Assembly: GCF_902825155.1 (NCBI RefSeq)
Contig: NZ_CADEAG010000001.1
Coordinates: forward strand, 62,001 to 126,000
Reading direction: 5' to 3'
Source: Bartonella taylorii 8TBB
GTDB lineage: Bacteria; Pseudomonadota; Alphaproteobacteria; Rhizobiales; Rhizobiaceae
Length of the DNA stretch: 64,000 bases
The notes below the pieces were generated by a model. It was given only the letters and a program-made list of their open reading frames with translations. It ran no database searches and was not told where the DNA came from. The position numbers and the translations under genes were made by a program. Numbering within the stretch: position 1 is the first letter of the stretch; every line of letters begins with the position of its first letter. Below, in pieces: positions 36,834 to 45,553 of the stretch.

Positions 36834-37508
36834 TTATTCTAAAGGAGCAGCAGCCATTGTTTTTGGAGCACCTCCTTTAGGTTCCCAATTAGCAACACTT
36901 GCGAGCTGCTCAATGACACCATTGTTTGGCTTATCAGTTTTCTTATCCAATAAATTATATTGAGAAGCATGCTCTTGCAGCCATTTTTCAAGTGTTTGTT
37001 TAACAGTTTTATTGGGTGCAGCTTCCTTCACCGCTTCCCATGCTGCAACAACCGCAGCGAGCTTTGGAGCATAGCGCGGATGCGTTGGATCTTGAAACCC
37101 ATATTTTTGATCCTTCATTTCATGAGAATCATCCTCAGGAAAGAAAAATTTAGGTCGCTTATCGCATGATAAAAGCCATTCTTTCAAATCCTCAATGGAA
37201 ACAGTGGAATATGCAACTATACGATCATTCTCCATAGGATTAAGCGAAAGATACTGATCGTAGAACCATTCTATCTTTAATTGCCCTTCTTCTCCTGCTC
37301 TTGTCATCTCGTTATAAACAGCTCGAAACAAAGCAATTTTAGAGTTTCCTACAAAACTACCTCCTTCGTGAATATTACCCTTTTCAGGTCTTATTTCGTT
37401 AGAAAAGCTACAAATGAGGGGGTTCACTTCTGCTATCAATAATGCTGCCTGCGGTAATGTTAGTTTTCCAGAACGCCGAAGCCATTTCAAACTTTCATCA
37501 ATTTCCAT
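36834..37508 (-). CDS. Uncharacterised prophage-type protein
   Basis: A 224-residue soluble protein. The C-terminal third has HPRYAPKLAAVVAAWEAV, TVKQTLEKWLQEHASQYNLLD, PNNGVIEQLASVANWEPKGGAPKT, by parts; this block recurs in hypothetical proteins of many enteric and rhizobial prophages. The N-terminal part carries LTLPQAALLIAEVNP, a helix resembling a substrate- or partner-binding surface. Function is unknown. It stands alone between noncoding stretches, so it is probably a surviving gene of a lost element. Confidence 0.62.
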   Translation of the reverse strand: MEIDESLKWLRRSGKLTLPQAALLIAEVNPLICSFSNEIRPEKGNIHEGGSFVGNSKIALFRAVYNEMTRAGEEGQLKIEWFYDQYLSLNPMENDRIVAYSTVSIEDLKEWLLSCDKRPKFFFPEDDSHEMKDQKYGFQDPTHPRYAPKLAAVVAAWEAVKEAAPNKTVKQTLEKWLQEHASQYNLLDKKTDKPNNGVIEQLASVANWEPKGGAPKTMAAAPLE

Positions 37509-38380
37509 ATATGTCCCCTTTTATCTGTAAAACTTGACTATCTTTAAAAACACCAAAAATACTCTCTTTTGGCACAGTGAGATTATGCGCTTCTCACGCC
37601 ACAACTTATCACATTCCATAGCCCCCCCTTGTGATACACAAACAAATGATTTCGATTGATCAATGATTAAGAAGTCTTTGGATTAAGAGAATCTACTGTA
37701 TTCAGAGCTCTCATTCAAGTTTCAAGGCGATAAATTATCATGAATAAATTATAAATTTTCATGCTGAATCAAACAATTGACTATTCCACTATCTTTCTGT
37801 TTTATGCACTCTCACCCCGCAATCAGCAAAATCCATATGATCGCAATACAAAAGGTGGATTGGTTACACGCAAACCAACCACTTGTGTGCAAAAGCAATA
37901 ACAACGTTAAGTGCCAGTAAAAAGAATATAGAGAATAGCATATAGCATGATGACGCCCGCTTGCATCTTCATAAGCATAAAGAAGATGATACCCATTGCA
38001 CCAGTGTGCAATGACATCCACTCTTGCACAGAAGCAGTTGATTACAACGCATGCTCTTCTTCTCATCTCAACATCAACACAAATCTCTCACAATGCTCTG
38101 AAAAAGCATAGCCTTCGCACATCACACCAGCCCAGCAGATCTCCTCCAGCCCTCAGTACCCTCCCCAAGCGCAGCACATCTCCCCTTTTTCCACACCCCC
38201 CTCTCATCCGCTGGCACGGTTGCCCAGATAATCTCCCCATTTTTTTCATATACTGTGTTCTTCCAACTTATTTCCTTTTTCTTTTGTAACCAGTTTTTTG
38301 TACCTTCTTCACACACCAGCTTGACACATCAATACCCCTCTCTTCTCACCCCTGTCTTTTACCAATTCTTAAATTTTAGA
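37509..38380. other. About 870 bp without a supported gene
   Basis: AT-rich at first, then with short frames lacking features. ATTGCAC-CAGT-GTGCAAT near 37995-38015 is a small perfect hairpin with no T-run. The region ends in the mbfA promoter. Confidence 0.45.
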
Positions 38381-38424
38381 TTGACTTTCACATTTTTGTT
38401 CTTATATCCTTAGAACTATTCTAA
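38381..38424 (+). promoter_or_regulatory. mbfA promoter with Irr-type operator
   Basis: TTGACT (38381-38386), 16 bases, then TATATC (38403-38408) form a plausible sigma-70 promoter. Immediately downstream, TTAGAA-CTA-TTCTAA (38410-38424) is a perfect palindrome of the kind bound by Irr (iron control element) in Rhizobiales. A binder here would block transcription start, fitting Irr repression of mbfA in low iron. The boxes are read directly; the regulator is inferred. Confidence 0.7.
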
Positions 38425-38442
38425 AGTACAAAGGAACAGAAA

Positions 38443-39336
38443 ATGTTGAAATTGTTTTTTTCATTTGTACAACGTAAAGCTCTGTCCTTTCGTTCAGCAC
38501 AAAAAATGATGATTCGAGCACTCAAGGCAAAAGAACACCATGCGGCTCTTTATTTAAAGTACGCAAAGGCTCTCAAACCTTATTCTTCTAAGCAAGCAGC
38601 AATTTTTGCAAAAATGGGCATGCAAGAGCTTGAAAATTATAAGCAGCTGCTTTGCCTTTCTTGTAGCAATCGTGCAAGGACTGTAGATTCATTGTGCGAC
38701 CATCCTGCCCTTGTAACAAGTAAGCACTCCAGCGCAAATGCATGCACGATAACCCCCAACGCAAATGCAGGAACAATAGCTGCAAACACGAATGCGCATA
38801 CAATAGCTGCAAATACAAATGCGCACACAGCAACGGTGAAAAAACAAGCTCCGAAAAAGCCATCAAAAACGCATCAACAAATGCTTTTAACGTGGATTCA
38901 ACCTGGTCTTGCAGGCTTAATGGATGGCTCTGTTTCCACCCTTGCGCCCATTTTTGCAGCAGCTTTTGCAACGGGAGATACGCATCAAACTTTTTTGATA
39001 GGGCTCTCGGCTTCAATTGGAGCAGGTCTTTCAATGGGTTTCACAGAAGCAGCCCATGACGATGGCAAATTGTCAGGTCGCGGTTCTCCATTGAAAAGAG
39101 GCATTGCCAGCGGTGTCATGACAACGTTAGGCGGATTAGGTCACGCACTTCCTTATTTGATTAATTCTTTTTACGTTGCAACAGTTATTGCATTTATTAT
39201 TGTCTTTTTCGAACTCTGGGCGATAGTCTGGATTCAAAACAAATTTATGTCGACCCCTTTTTGGCGCGCATCCTTACAAGTTATCATTGGTGGAGCTCTC
39301 GTTTTCGCTACGGGGATCTTCATTGGCAGTATATAA
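38443..39336 (+). CDS. mbfA: MbfA-like iron exporter (VIT1/CCC1 domain with degenerate ferritin-like part)
   Basis: A 297-residue protein. The C-terminal half (about 145-297) is a textbook MbfA VIT1-type membrane domain: IQPGLAGLMDGSVSTLAP, IGAGLSMGFTEAAHDDGKLS, GVMTTLGGLGHALPYL and WRASLQVIIGGALVFATG. It exports Fe2+ and protects against iron and peroxide stress. The N-terminal part resembles only the first half of the ferritin-like Er domain; the usual EExxH metal site reads QELENY, so ferroxidase ligands appear lost. Between them is a low-complexity run with 9-residue NTNAHTIAA repeats (about 105-130). The upstream Irr-type box supports the iron role. AAAGGA (about 38430) precedes the start. 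Confidence 0.85.
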   Translation: MLKLFFSFVQRKALSFRSAQKMMIRALKAKEHHAALYLKYAKALKPYSSKQAAIFAKMGMQELENYKQLLCLSCSNRARTVDSLCDHPALVTSKHSSANACTITPNANAGTIAANTNAHTIAANTNAHTATVKKQAPKKPSKTHQQMLLTWIQPGLAGLMDGSVSTLAPIFAAAFATGDTHQTFLIGLSASIGAGLSMGFTEAAHDDGKLSGRGSPLKRGIASGVMTTLGGLGHALPYLINSFYVATVIAFIIVFFELWAIVWIQNKFMSTPFWRASLQVIIGGALVFATGIFIGSI

Positions 39337-39479
39337 AACAAACACTATGGAAAAAAAGCATTTACCATACAAAACAAGCTGTGGAATCTCTCACTTCCAG
39401 AGATCTTTAGCTGCTTGTTTCAAAGGCGGTCTTTTGTTAGAGTTGTGTTTGTTTTTTATATTTTGGAGATGCTTTGACC

Positions 39480-40022
39480 ATGCCCTATACGCACCTGAAC
39501 AGCCCAAAGAGCCCCTCTTCGTCGAATGCATCCCCTCATCTTGCACAAAAGATAACCTTATCAATCCAGCGCCTTGAACATGGGCAAGGTCTAGAACTTC
39601 CCCACTATGCCACAGCGGGTTCTGCTGGTCTCGATCTACGAGCAGCAGTTGGGGAAGAAGAAACACTCACTCTTGCTCCAGGACAGCGCGCCCTTATTCC
39701 AACAGGTCTTGTCTTTCACTTGTCTCCTGGGTTTGAAGCACAAATACGTCCACGCTCTGGTTTAGCCTTAAAGCATGGCATCACATGCCTAAACACCCCT
39801 GGAACAATTGACAGCGATTACCGTGGTGAAGTCAAAGTTCTTCTCATCAATTTAGGGCAAGAAAACTTCTCCATTACACGCGGCATGCGCATTGCACAAA
39901 CAGTCATAGCACCGGTTACCCAAGTGGATGTTTGCGAAATTGAACCAGATCAACAAGACAACTCCCAAAGCAGCACGGGAAGTCGTGGCACAGGGGGCTT
40001 TGGCTCAACAGGACAGACCTAA
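39480..40022 (+). CDS. dut: Deoxyuridine 5'-triphosphate nucleotidohydrolase (dUTPase)
   Basis: A 180-residue trimeric dUTPase, hydrolysing dUTP to dUMP and pyrophosphate. The five motifs are visible: [10 protein letters not shown] (1), IPTGLVFHL (2), [12 protein letters not shown] with [14 protein letters not shown] including the catalytic Asp (3), [11 protein letters not shown] (4) and [11 protein letters not shown] (5). I take the ATG at 39480; a TTG six bases upstream is less likely. The N-terminal 25 residues are Ser/Pro-rich and may be an extension. A decayed second copy lies directly downstream. Confidence 0.95.
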   Translation: MPYTHLNSPKSPSSSNASPHLAQKITLSIQRLEHGQGLELPHYATAGSAGLDLRAAVGEEETLTLAPGQRALIPTGLVFHLSPGFEAQIRPRSGLALKHGITCLNTPGTIDSDYRGEVKVLLINLGQENFSITRGMRIAQTVIAPVTQVDVCEIEPDQQDNSQSSTGSRGTGGFGSTGQT

Positions 40023-40025
40023 ACA

Positions 40026-40382
40026 GTGCATTGCACAAAAGGAATGGACATCCTTGCACGTGAACAGAGCACGCTTAACAGATTTCATCTTTTGCCTAGT
40101 TTTGAAGCTCAAATATGTTTGCGCTTCAATCTCACTTTAAAACACACCACCACATGTTTAAACACCCCTAGAACAATTGCGTGCAATTATCTGGGTGCGA
40201 AAGGTACTTCTTCCTCAATTGAGGCAAAAAACTTTCCCCTTAAACAGGGTATGGCGCAGTGTGTAAACGATTGTCGCACCGATCATTCAAGGAAAATGTT
40301 TGCACTCTTGAACAAGATAAAAATATCTAAAGCAATGCGGGGAGATCGAGGTACCAAAAGAGCGAAGAACAGGGAAAATTAA
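40026..40382 (+). pseudogene. Degenerate tandem copy of dut
   Basis: The single open frame here reads FHLLPSFEAQICLRFNLTLK, HTTTCLNTPRTIACNYLGAK and NFPLKQGMAQCVN. This aligns piece by piece with dut ([48 protein letters not shown]). Motif 3 has lost the catalytic Asp (TIDSDYRG becomes TIACNYLG) and the SGLA strand, and motif 5 is gone, so it cannot be a dUTPase. The frame is nevertheless open for 118 residues. Confidence 0.8.
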
Positions 40383-40447
40383 GCACAACAAAATAGAATG
40401 AGAGCAAAAATAAATGGCAAAGCACCACTCTCTATCGACAGTTTATT

Positions 40448-41026
40448 TTACTCTATAGGGGAAACAGTTCCCCCTAGGGAAGTATTCGCGTTTACCACGT
40501 CGCTTATCGACGCCGCCCCCACATTACCAGTAACGTTCACACTTTCTGCATCTGTAGGATTTGTTGTTCTATCACTTTCTGTACTTTTTGCCGTGCCACT
40601 GGAAGACTTTTGCAACCCCATAAGACCGACTTTAGTGTATCCAGCAGCTCGTATTTGATTGAGCAAATCAACGACAGCCCCATAATCAATTTCACTATCG
40701 GCTTTGATCAAAATTTTTGTCTCTAAATTTTGGTTCGTTTCTTTAAGCAAAGCTTCAGTAAACACCGTTTGGTTGACAAGATTATCACCAACATAAAGAG
40801 AACGATCTTTTTGCAAAGTCACATAAAGAGGCTGATCAGGTTGAACCACAGGGGGTGCTTGGGTGATGGAAGGAAGTTGCACTGGAATAACAGATGTTGC
40901 CAAAGGAGCAGCCACCATAAAAACAATAAGCAAGACTAGAACAACATCAATAAAAGGGGTTACATTGATCTCGTGGTGCAACCCACCCTCATCTGTCTCC
41001 CAATGATCATTAAAGCCTGCTTTCAT
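40448..41026 (-). CDS. exbD: ExbD, TonB energy-coupling subunit
   Basis: A 192-residue protein: single N-terminal membrane helix with the proton-carrying Asp in NVTPFIDVVLVLLIVFMV, then a periplasmic domain (LYVTLQKDRSLYV, IRAAGYTKVGLMGL). With ExbB it uses the proton gradient to drive TonB and energise outer-membrane haem or iron receptors. The C-terminus carries about 45 extra Ser/Thr/Asn-rich residues not usual in ExbD. Its ATG overlaps the exbB stop by four bases. TolR at 57232 is the paralogue in the same window. Confidence 0.92.
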   Translation of the reverse strand: MKAGFNDHWETDEGGLHHEINVTPFIDVVLVLLIVFMVAAPLATSVIPVQLPSITQAPPVVQPDQPLYVTLQKDRSLYVGDNLVNQTVFTEALLKETNQNLETKILIKADSEIDYGAVVDLLNQIRAAGYTKVGLMGLQKSSSGTAKSTESDRTTNPTDAESVNVTGNVGAASISDVVNANTSLGGTVSPIE

Positions 41027-41901
41027 TTTTTATGACTTTTCTGTTTTCTGTGTCTATCGAGCTCACGGCTCAAGAGCCTTTCAAGTGCAGCGGCAATATC
41101 GCCCAAATCATTGCGATAACTACTCAGAGCACGCATAAGGCTATTATACATAACAACGGCGGGAATGGCTACAAAAAGCCCAATAGCCGTTGCAAGCAAA
41201 GCTTCAGCAATTCCAGGAGCAACCACATCGAGCCGCGTTGTTTGAGACTGTGCAATACCGATAAAAGAATTCATAATTCCCCAAACGGTTGCAAAAAGAC
41301 CAACAAAGGGAGCAACTGCACCAATCGTTGCAAGAACAGCGCTCCCACATGCAACACGACGCGTAGCAGCTAACAAGCAGCGTGACAAAAGCGAATGGAC
41401 CCTCTCCTTTACGCCTTCATTCATATCGCGCGTAACCTCCTCATAGCGATCAACCTCCTCATAAAAGAGGGGATATTCATCAGCAATGGTTTGTGTCCCC
41501 TTTTGCATCTCTTGTTTTGCATTGCCTCTTTCACCAGCAGCTCCACCGATTTCCTCATTCCCAACAAAATGAACCTGTTGTGTAGAAAGATACACTTCTT
41601 TAAGAAGTTCTTTGAGAAAGAACACACCAGCCCCTTTACTTTCTTTTAAGCTAGCAGCCAAACGCGTGAGGGTTTGAGCACGAAGAGTCAATTGCAGTTC
41701 GTAACGCGCGCGTCGTTTTGCCAAAGTAATCTCAACGATTTTGACAAAAGCAATTGTCCAAGAAGCAAGAGAAGCAAGCAACAAAAGAACGATAACAGCT
41801 TTCACAACAAAATCAGCCGCCATAAACATAGAAAAAGGGGAAAAGTCATGTGCTGCAAACACAGCAGACATGCTCTCTAAGGGTACTGTCTCAGATTCCA
41901 T
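41023..41901 (-). CDS. exbB: ExbB, TonB energy-coupling channel subunit
   Basis: A 292-residue protein with an N-terminal membrane segment (about 26-52), a long cytoplasmic loop and the two C-terminal membrane helices (VLATIGAVAPFVGLFATVWGIMN and GIAEALLATAIGLFVAIPAVV, shown by their starts), the MotA/TolQ/ExbB signature. The segment of about 50 residues around AAGERGNAKQEMQKGT is an addition in the cytoplasmic loop. It forms the pentameric motor with ExbD. A 16-base palindrome (42028-42043) lies 130 bases upstream and may bear on its control. Confidence 0.92.
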   Translation of the reverse strand: MESETVPLESMSAVFAAHDFSPFSMFMAADFVVKAVIVLLLLASLASWTIAFVKIVEITLAKRRARYELQLTLRAQTLTRLAASLKESKGAGVFFLKELLKEVYLSTQQVHFVGNEEIGGAAGERGNAKQEMQKGTQTIADEYPLFYEEVDRYEEVTRDMNEGVKERVHSLLSRCLLAATRRVACGSAVLATIGAVAPFVGLFATVWGIMNSFIGIAQSQTTRLDVVAPGIAEALLATAIGLFVAIPAVVMYNSLMRALSSYRNDLGDIAAALERLLSRELDRHRKQKSHKK

Positions 41902-42615
41902 TTCTGTCTCACACGGTTGTAGTTTTCTATTTTAATCTTACAGCTGTGCCATTAGCCCCCGTAGCATCACTTTTCTACAATGCCATATCCCTCTTAATCT
42001 CACTCTGTATTTGTCTTAAGAAATAAAACTTGATAAATCAAGTGTAGTTTTATTTCATGGAACGTCTCTTTCAAGAGGGATTTTTAAGAAATTTTTTTCT
42101 ATACACATTCCAACAAATGTATCGTACCACAAGACTTAACAAACAAGATGCGCATTACGTTCAAAAATTTGATTTATAAAAAGAATTGATAAAATATCCT
42201 ATACATGCGTACATCAAAAATAAGAATATTTTTCCCCCCTCTTCCTCAAAATCATAAGAAACCGTTTTCTTTCCCATCACAAGCCCCCCACATACGGATA
42301 ACACCTACTAGAAAAAGACAACAGAGCACACACCCCTCATACAAAATGGGGAGCAATATTGAAATCTGACAAACAATACGATAGTGCTGACGGATTTTTT
42401 CATAAGCATAAAACTGGCACGGCCCAAGGGGTTTTTCGTCATATTCTTCACAGAGAAAATTTATTTTATGCAAAATGCTTTTAAATTGACCAAGAGATGG
42501 AACTTAAAAAAACATTTGGCGTTACAAAAGCAGTGAAAATTTTTACTCCAATGCAAATGATCACTATGAACACACAAATACTGAGTAATGATGAATCAGA
42601 GAGGGAAAGAGCATC
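41902..42615. other. Region upstream of exbB and the DUF883 gene
   Basis: About 700 bases serve both divergent transcription units. ACTTGAT-AA-ATCAAGT at 42028-42043 is a perfect inverted repeat and a candidate operator for exbB. A minus-strand frame at 42252-42473 has no recognisable features. No other gene is supported. Confidence 0.5.
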
Positions 42616-42933
42616 ATGGCAAACAATAAAACACCAGAGAATAATAAAACGAAAGATCTACAAGGACAGTTAGAGAAGTTACGCGGTGAAATTTCAGGAA
42701 TAACCTCAACACTAACAGATCTTGGAGCAAACAAGTTAAGCACAGCGAAAGATAAAGCCGAAAAACTATATCATTCCGCGAAAGAAAGCGGTGAAGATAT
42801 GATGTCTCAAGCAAAAGAAAAAATCGGCGATCTTGAACAAACTATGAACCAATGTGTTCGTAAAAACCCTGGCAAAAGCATTCTATTTGCAGCAGGTGTT
42901 GGTTTTATTCTTGCTCAATTATTGCGTCGTTAA
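42616..42933 (+). CDS. DUF883 (ElaB/YqjD-like) membrane-anchored protein
   Basis: A 105-residue protein: long amphipathic helix with repeated Lys/Glu (about 10-75) and a C-terminal membrane helix (KSILFAAGVGFILAQLLRR), the layout of ElaB/YqjD proteins, which bind ribosomes in stationary phase in E. coli. The next gene, four bases away, encodes a YqjE-like membrane protein, so the pair mirrors yqjD-yqjE. Purine-rich GAGAGGGAAAGAG upstream of the start is a good ribosome site. Confidence 0.8.
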   Translation: MANNKTPENNKTKDLQGQLEKLRGEISGITSTLTDLGANKLSTAKDKAEKLYHSAKESGEDMMSQAKEKIGDLEQTMNQCVRKNPGKSILFAAGVGFILAQLLRR

Positions 42934-42936
42934 GCA

Positions 42937-43380
42937 ATGCATAAGTTTATCGTTCCTCTTTTAAACCATCTTGCCGGTGGAGGATTAAAAAGCACCGTCA
43001 AGCAGGTCCGCCTTCAAGCAATCTGCTGTGGGATTATAAGCATCTCATTGTTCATGTCATTGCTCTTTTTATGTATGATAGGCTTTCTTGCATTATGTTC
43101 AATCATGAAGCCTCTTGCAGCAGCCAGCACAATGTTTTTCGTTTGGCTTTTTGTTGCAGGCTTGGGTGTTTTGATTGGCCGTGTTGTTAAAACTTACCAA
43201 CACTACGAACAACAAAAGAAGTCGGAAGAACAACGCCATCAACTTATGACAGATGCGACGCTTTCCAGCATTGAGCTTCTCAGCAAACATCTTCCTTTTG
43301 CCAAATTGAGCGTTCCAGTGCTTGGACTTGCAACTTATTTCCTGTGGAAAAAAGATAAAAAAGACCGCTTTTTAAAGTAG
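42937..43380 (+). CDS. YqjE-like / phage-holin-III-family membrane protein
   Basis: A 147-residue protein with two long membrane helices (about 30-55 and 62-88) and a polar C-terminal helix, typical of the YqjE and holin-superfamily III group, which despite the name is a chromosomal family linked to DUF883 genes. The third short hydrophobic run near the end (LSVPVLGLATYFLW) may dip into the membrane. A strong terminator follows, closing a two-gene unit. Confidence 0.72.
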   Translation: MHKFIVPLLNHLAGGGLKSTVKQVRLQAICCGIISISLFMSLLFLCMIGFLALCSIMKPLAAASTMFFVWLFVAGLGVLIGRVVKTYQHYEQQKKSEEQRHQLMTDATLSSIELLSKHLPFAKLSVPVLGLATYFLWKKDKKDRFLK

Positions 43381-43411
43381 GATATGCAATGCTGCACTTC
43401 TAACCCCCTGT

Positions 43412-43441
43412 GGTGTTTTCTTTCATCTGAAAGAAAACACC
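43412..43441 (+). terminator. Rho-independent terminator
   Basis: GGTGTTTTCTTTC and GAAAGAAAACACC form a perfect 13-bp stem around ATCT, followed by CTTTTTATTT, 31 bases after the stop of the YqjE-like gene. As the stem is symmetric it could also act weakly for the minus strand (glmM). Confidence 0.92.
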
Positions 43442-43670
43442 CTTTTTATTTCCCATCCGCTAATGTTGTAGCCACGTTCACTTTTAAGAATTACCCCCCT
43501 AAAACCAAAGAGTGAACAACAAAACCGGCATCATTCCTTTTACCCTTATAGGAACAATAAAATGCTTTTATCGTTGTGTACGTAATAAAAGCATCATGAG
43601 AATATTCGACGCATTTAAGCGATCATGTATTCCAAGGCATCTGAACTATTCTTCAACGACGCAACAACTA

Positions 43671-45053
43671 TCAAAAGCCAAACTGCTGAGAAGTGCTCAC
43701 TTTTGAAAGGGCATCATGATGCGTGAGTACATTGATCATCTCTGTCACAACAACATTTAAAACTTCTTGATCATCGCCTTCCGCCATAATGCGAATGACT
43801 GGCTCAGTCCCAGAAGCACGGATTACCAATCGCGCTTCTTTCCCCAAACGCTGCGTTGCTTGATCTATTGCCGTTTCAACCGAATTATTTTTCAATATAT
43901 TTTTGTTTTTAATCGTTACATTTTTTAAAATTTGTGGCACAGGCTCAAACCGCTTACACAATTGGCTCATAGGACTTTGACTTTCCTGCATACAAGCTAA
44001 AATCTGTAAAGCAGCCACCAATCCATCTCCAGTTGTACCAAAATCACTGAGCACAATATGCCCAGAAACCTCACCACCGACATTATATCCTTTTTGACGC
44101 ATCGCATCGACCACATAGCGATCCCCAACATTTGTCCGAACAAGATCCAGCCCTTTGCTGTTTAAGAAGCGTTCAAATCCCAGATTTGACATAATGGTTG
44201 TGACAACACCATTACACTGTAACCGCCCTGTTTTATGCCAATGTTCCGCTATAACAGCAATCAACTGATCCCCATCAATGGTTTGCGCTTTTTCATCAAC
44301 AATGAGAACACGATCTCCATCCCCATCGAGAGCAATCCCCACATCAGCACGCACTTCATGAACTTTTTGTTTTAAAGAGGTCAAATCGGTTGAGCCACAT
44401 TTTCGATTAATATTGGTACCATTTGGCGTATCATGAATAGCAAATACCTCGGCTCCCAATTCCCACAAAGCGCGTGGAGCAGCTTTATAAGCAGCACCAT
44501 TGGCGCAATCCACAACAATACGCAAAGAATCCAAACGCACATCCCGAGGCAAAGTCCGCTTGGCATATTCGATATAACGATAAATATCGCCCTCAACCCG
44601 TTTTACGTATCCAATTTCTGAACCACTCGCTAAGGATTTTGAAAGATCTGTATCAATTAATTGTTCAATTTTCTTTTCTATATCATCGGAAAGCTTAAAA
44701 CCATCGGGACCAAAAAGTTTAATTCCATTATCATAGAAGGGATTATGTGAAGCAGAAATCATCACCCCAAGATCAGCACGTAATGAGCGACAAAGCATAG
44801 CAACAGCGGGTGTTGGCACAGGTCCCAACAAAAAAGCTTCCATGCCCGCAGCAGTAAAACCTGAAACCAAAGCATTTTCTAACATATAACTCGATAAACG
44901 CGTATCCTTACCAATCACCACACGGCGCGTTTGATGCTGTGAGCGAAAAAAAATCCCTACAGCCATACCCACTTTCATGGCAAAATCTGGTGTCATGGGA
45001 AAAACATTGGCTTTACCCCGAATTCCATCTGTACCAAAATATTTTTGTGCCAT
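43671..45053 (-). CDS. glmM: Phosphoglucosamine mutase
   Basis: A 460-residue enzyme converting glucosamine-6-phosphate to glucosamine-1-phosphate for peptidoglycan and lipopolysaccharide precursors. The start [13 protein letters not shown], the active-site Ser102 in [13 protein letters not shown], the metal loop DGDGDRVL, the sugar loop GEVSGH and the phosphate loop [12 protein letters not shown] are all present. Length is normal (about 445-460). It is the last gene of the minus-strand block, 500 bases after ftsH, as in other Rhizobiales. Confidence 0.96.
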   Translation of the reverse strand: MAQKYFGTDGIRGKANVFPMTPDFAMKVGMAVGIFFRSQHQTRRVVIGKDTRLSSYMLENALVSGFTAAGMEAFLLGPVPTPAVAMLCRSLRADLGVMISASHNPFYDNGIKLFGPDGFKLSDDIEKKIEQLIDTDLSKSLASGSEIGYVKRVEGDIYRYIEYAKRTLPRDVRLDSLRIVVDCANGAAYKAAPRALWELGAEVFAIHDTPNGTNINRKCGSTDLTSLKQKVHEVRADVGIALDGDGDRVLIVDEKAQTIDGDQLIAVIAEHWHKTGRLQCNGVVTTIMSNLGFERFLNSKGLDLVRTNVGDRYVVDAMRQKGYNVGGEVSGHIVLSDFGTTGDGLVAALQILACMQESQSPMSQLCKRFEPVPQILKNVTIKNKNILKNNSVETAIDQATQRLGKEARLVIRASGTEPVIRIMAEGDDQEVLNVVVTEMINVLTHHDALSKVSTSQQFGF

Positions 45054-45553
45054 CCCTCTTTTCCTTTATATACACTTCTTCTCTTGCGATACTGATAAAA
45101 TAGAATCTTGGTATCGTAAAAGACTCCAATGGTAGCAGATCATTTGCATCCCTTCATTCTTTCAGACCTTCAACCAATCACGCCTTCCAAATCTACCCTC
45201 TCAACGCGTCTCCTAAAAGAATCCACTAAACCCACCATTGAAAACAAATCTCTGTTTCCACCAACAACCACACCGACTTTACCAATGATGCTTCTCCATC
45301 CCATGCATCAAGCATTCCCTCTCACATGCCTTACACATACAATCCCCTTCTCAACAAAACCACAAGATAGCTAGGTTCTGACAAAAAACAACCGTTCCAC
45401 TACCACCCAACATCGCATCTCCCTCATCCGCAAAGCTCTGCAGCCACAAACACCTCCGCTCACACATTCCCCCTAAATTGCTCCAAAGGCGCAAGCCTTG
45501 CTCGCGCCTCTTTCAAAAAAACTTGCTTAAAATCTTTCTCGAAACATAGTTAC
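45054..45553. other. 500 bp between ftsH and glmM
   Basis: A Thr/Pro/Leu-rich plus-strand frame (45129-45374) shows no family features and is likely chance. I see no clear terminator for ftsH, so glmM may be read from ftsH as well as from a promoter near 45060-45120. Confidence 0.45.

Noticed and set aside
42937..43380. Phage holin as function of the membrane protein
   Set aside because: The pairing with a DUF883 gene mirrors the chromosomal yqjD-yqjE arrangement, and no lysis genes are nearby.
45129..45374. 81-residue frame between ftsH and glmM
   Set aside because: Composition follows local base bias; no ribosome site or family features.
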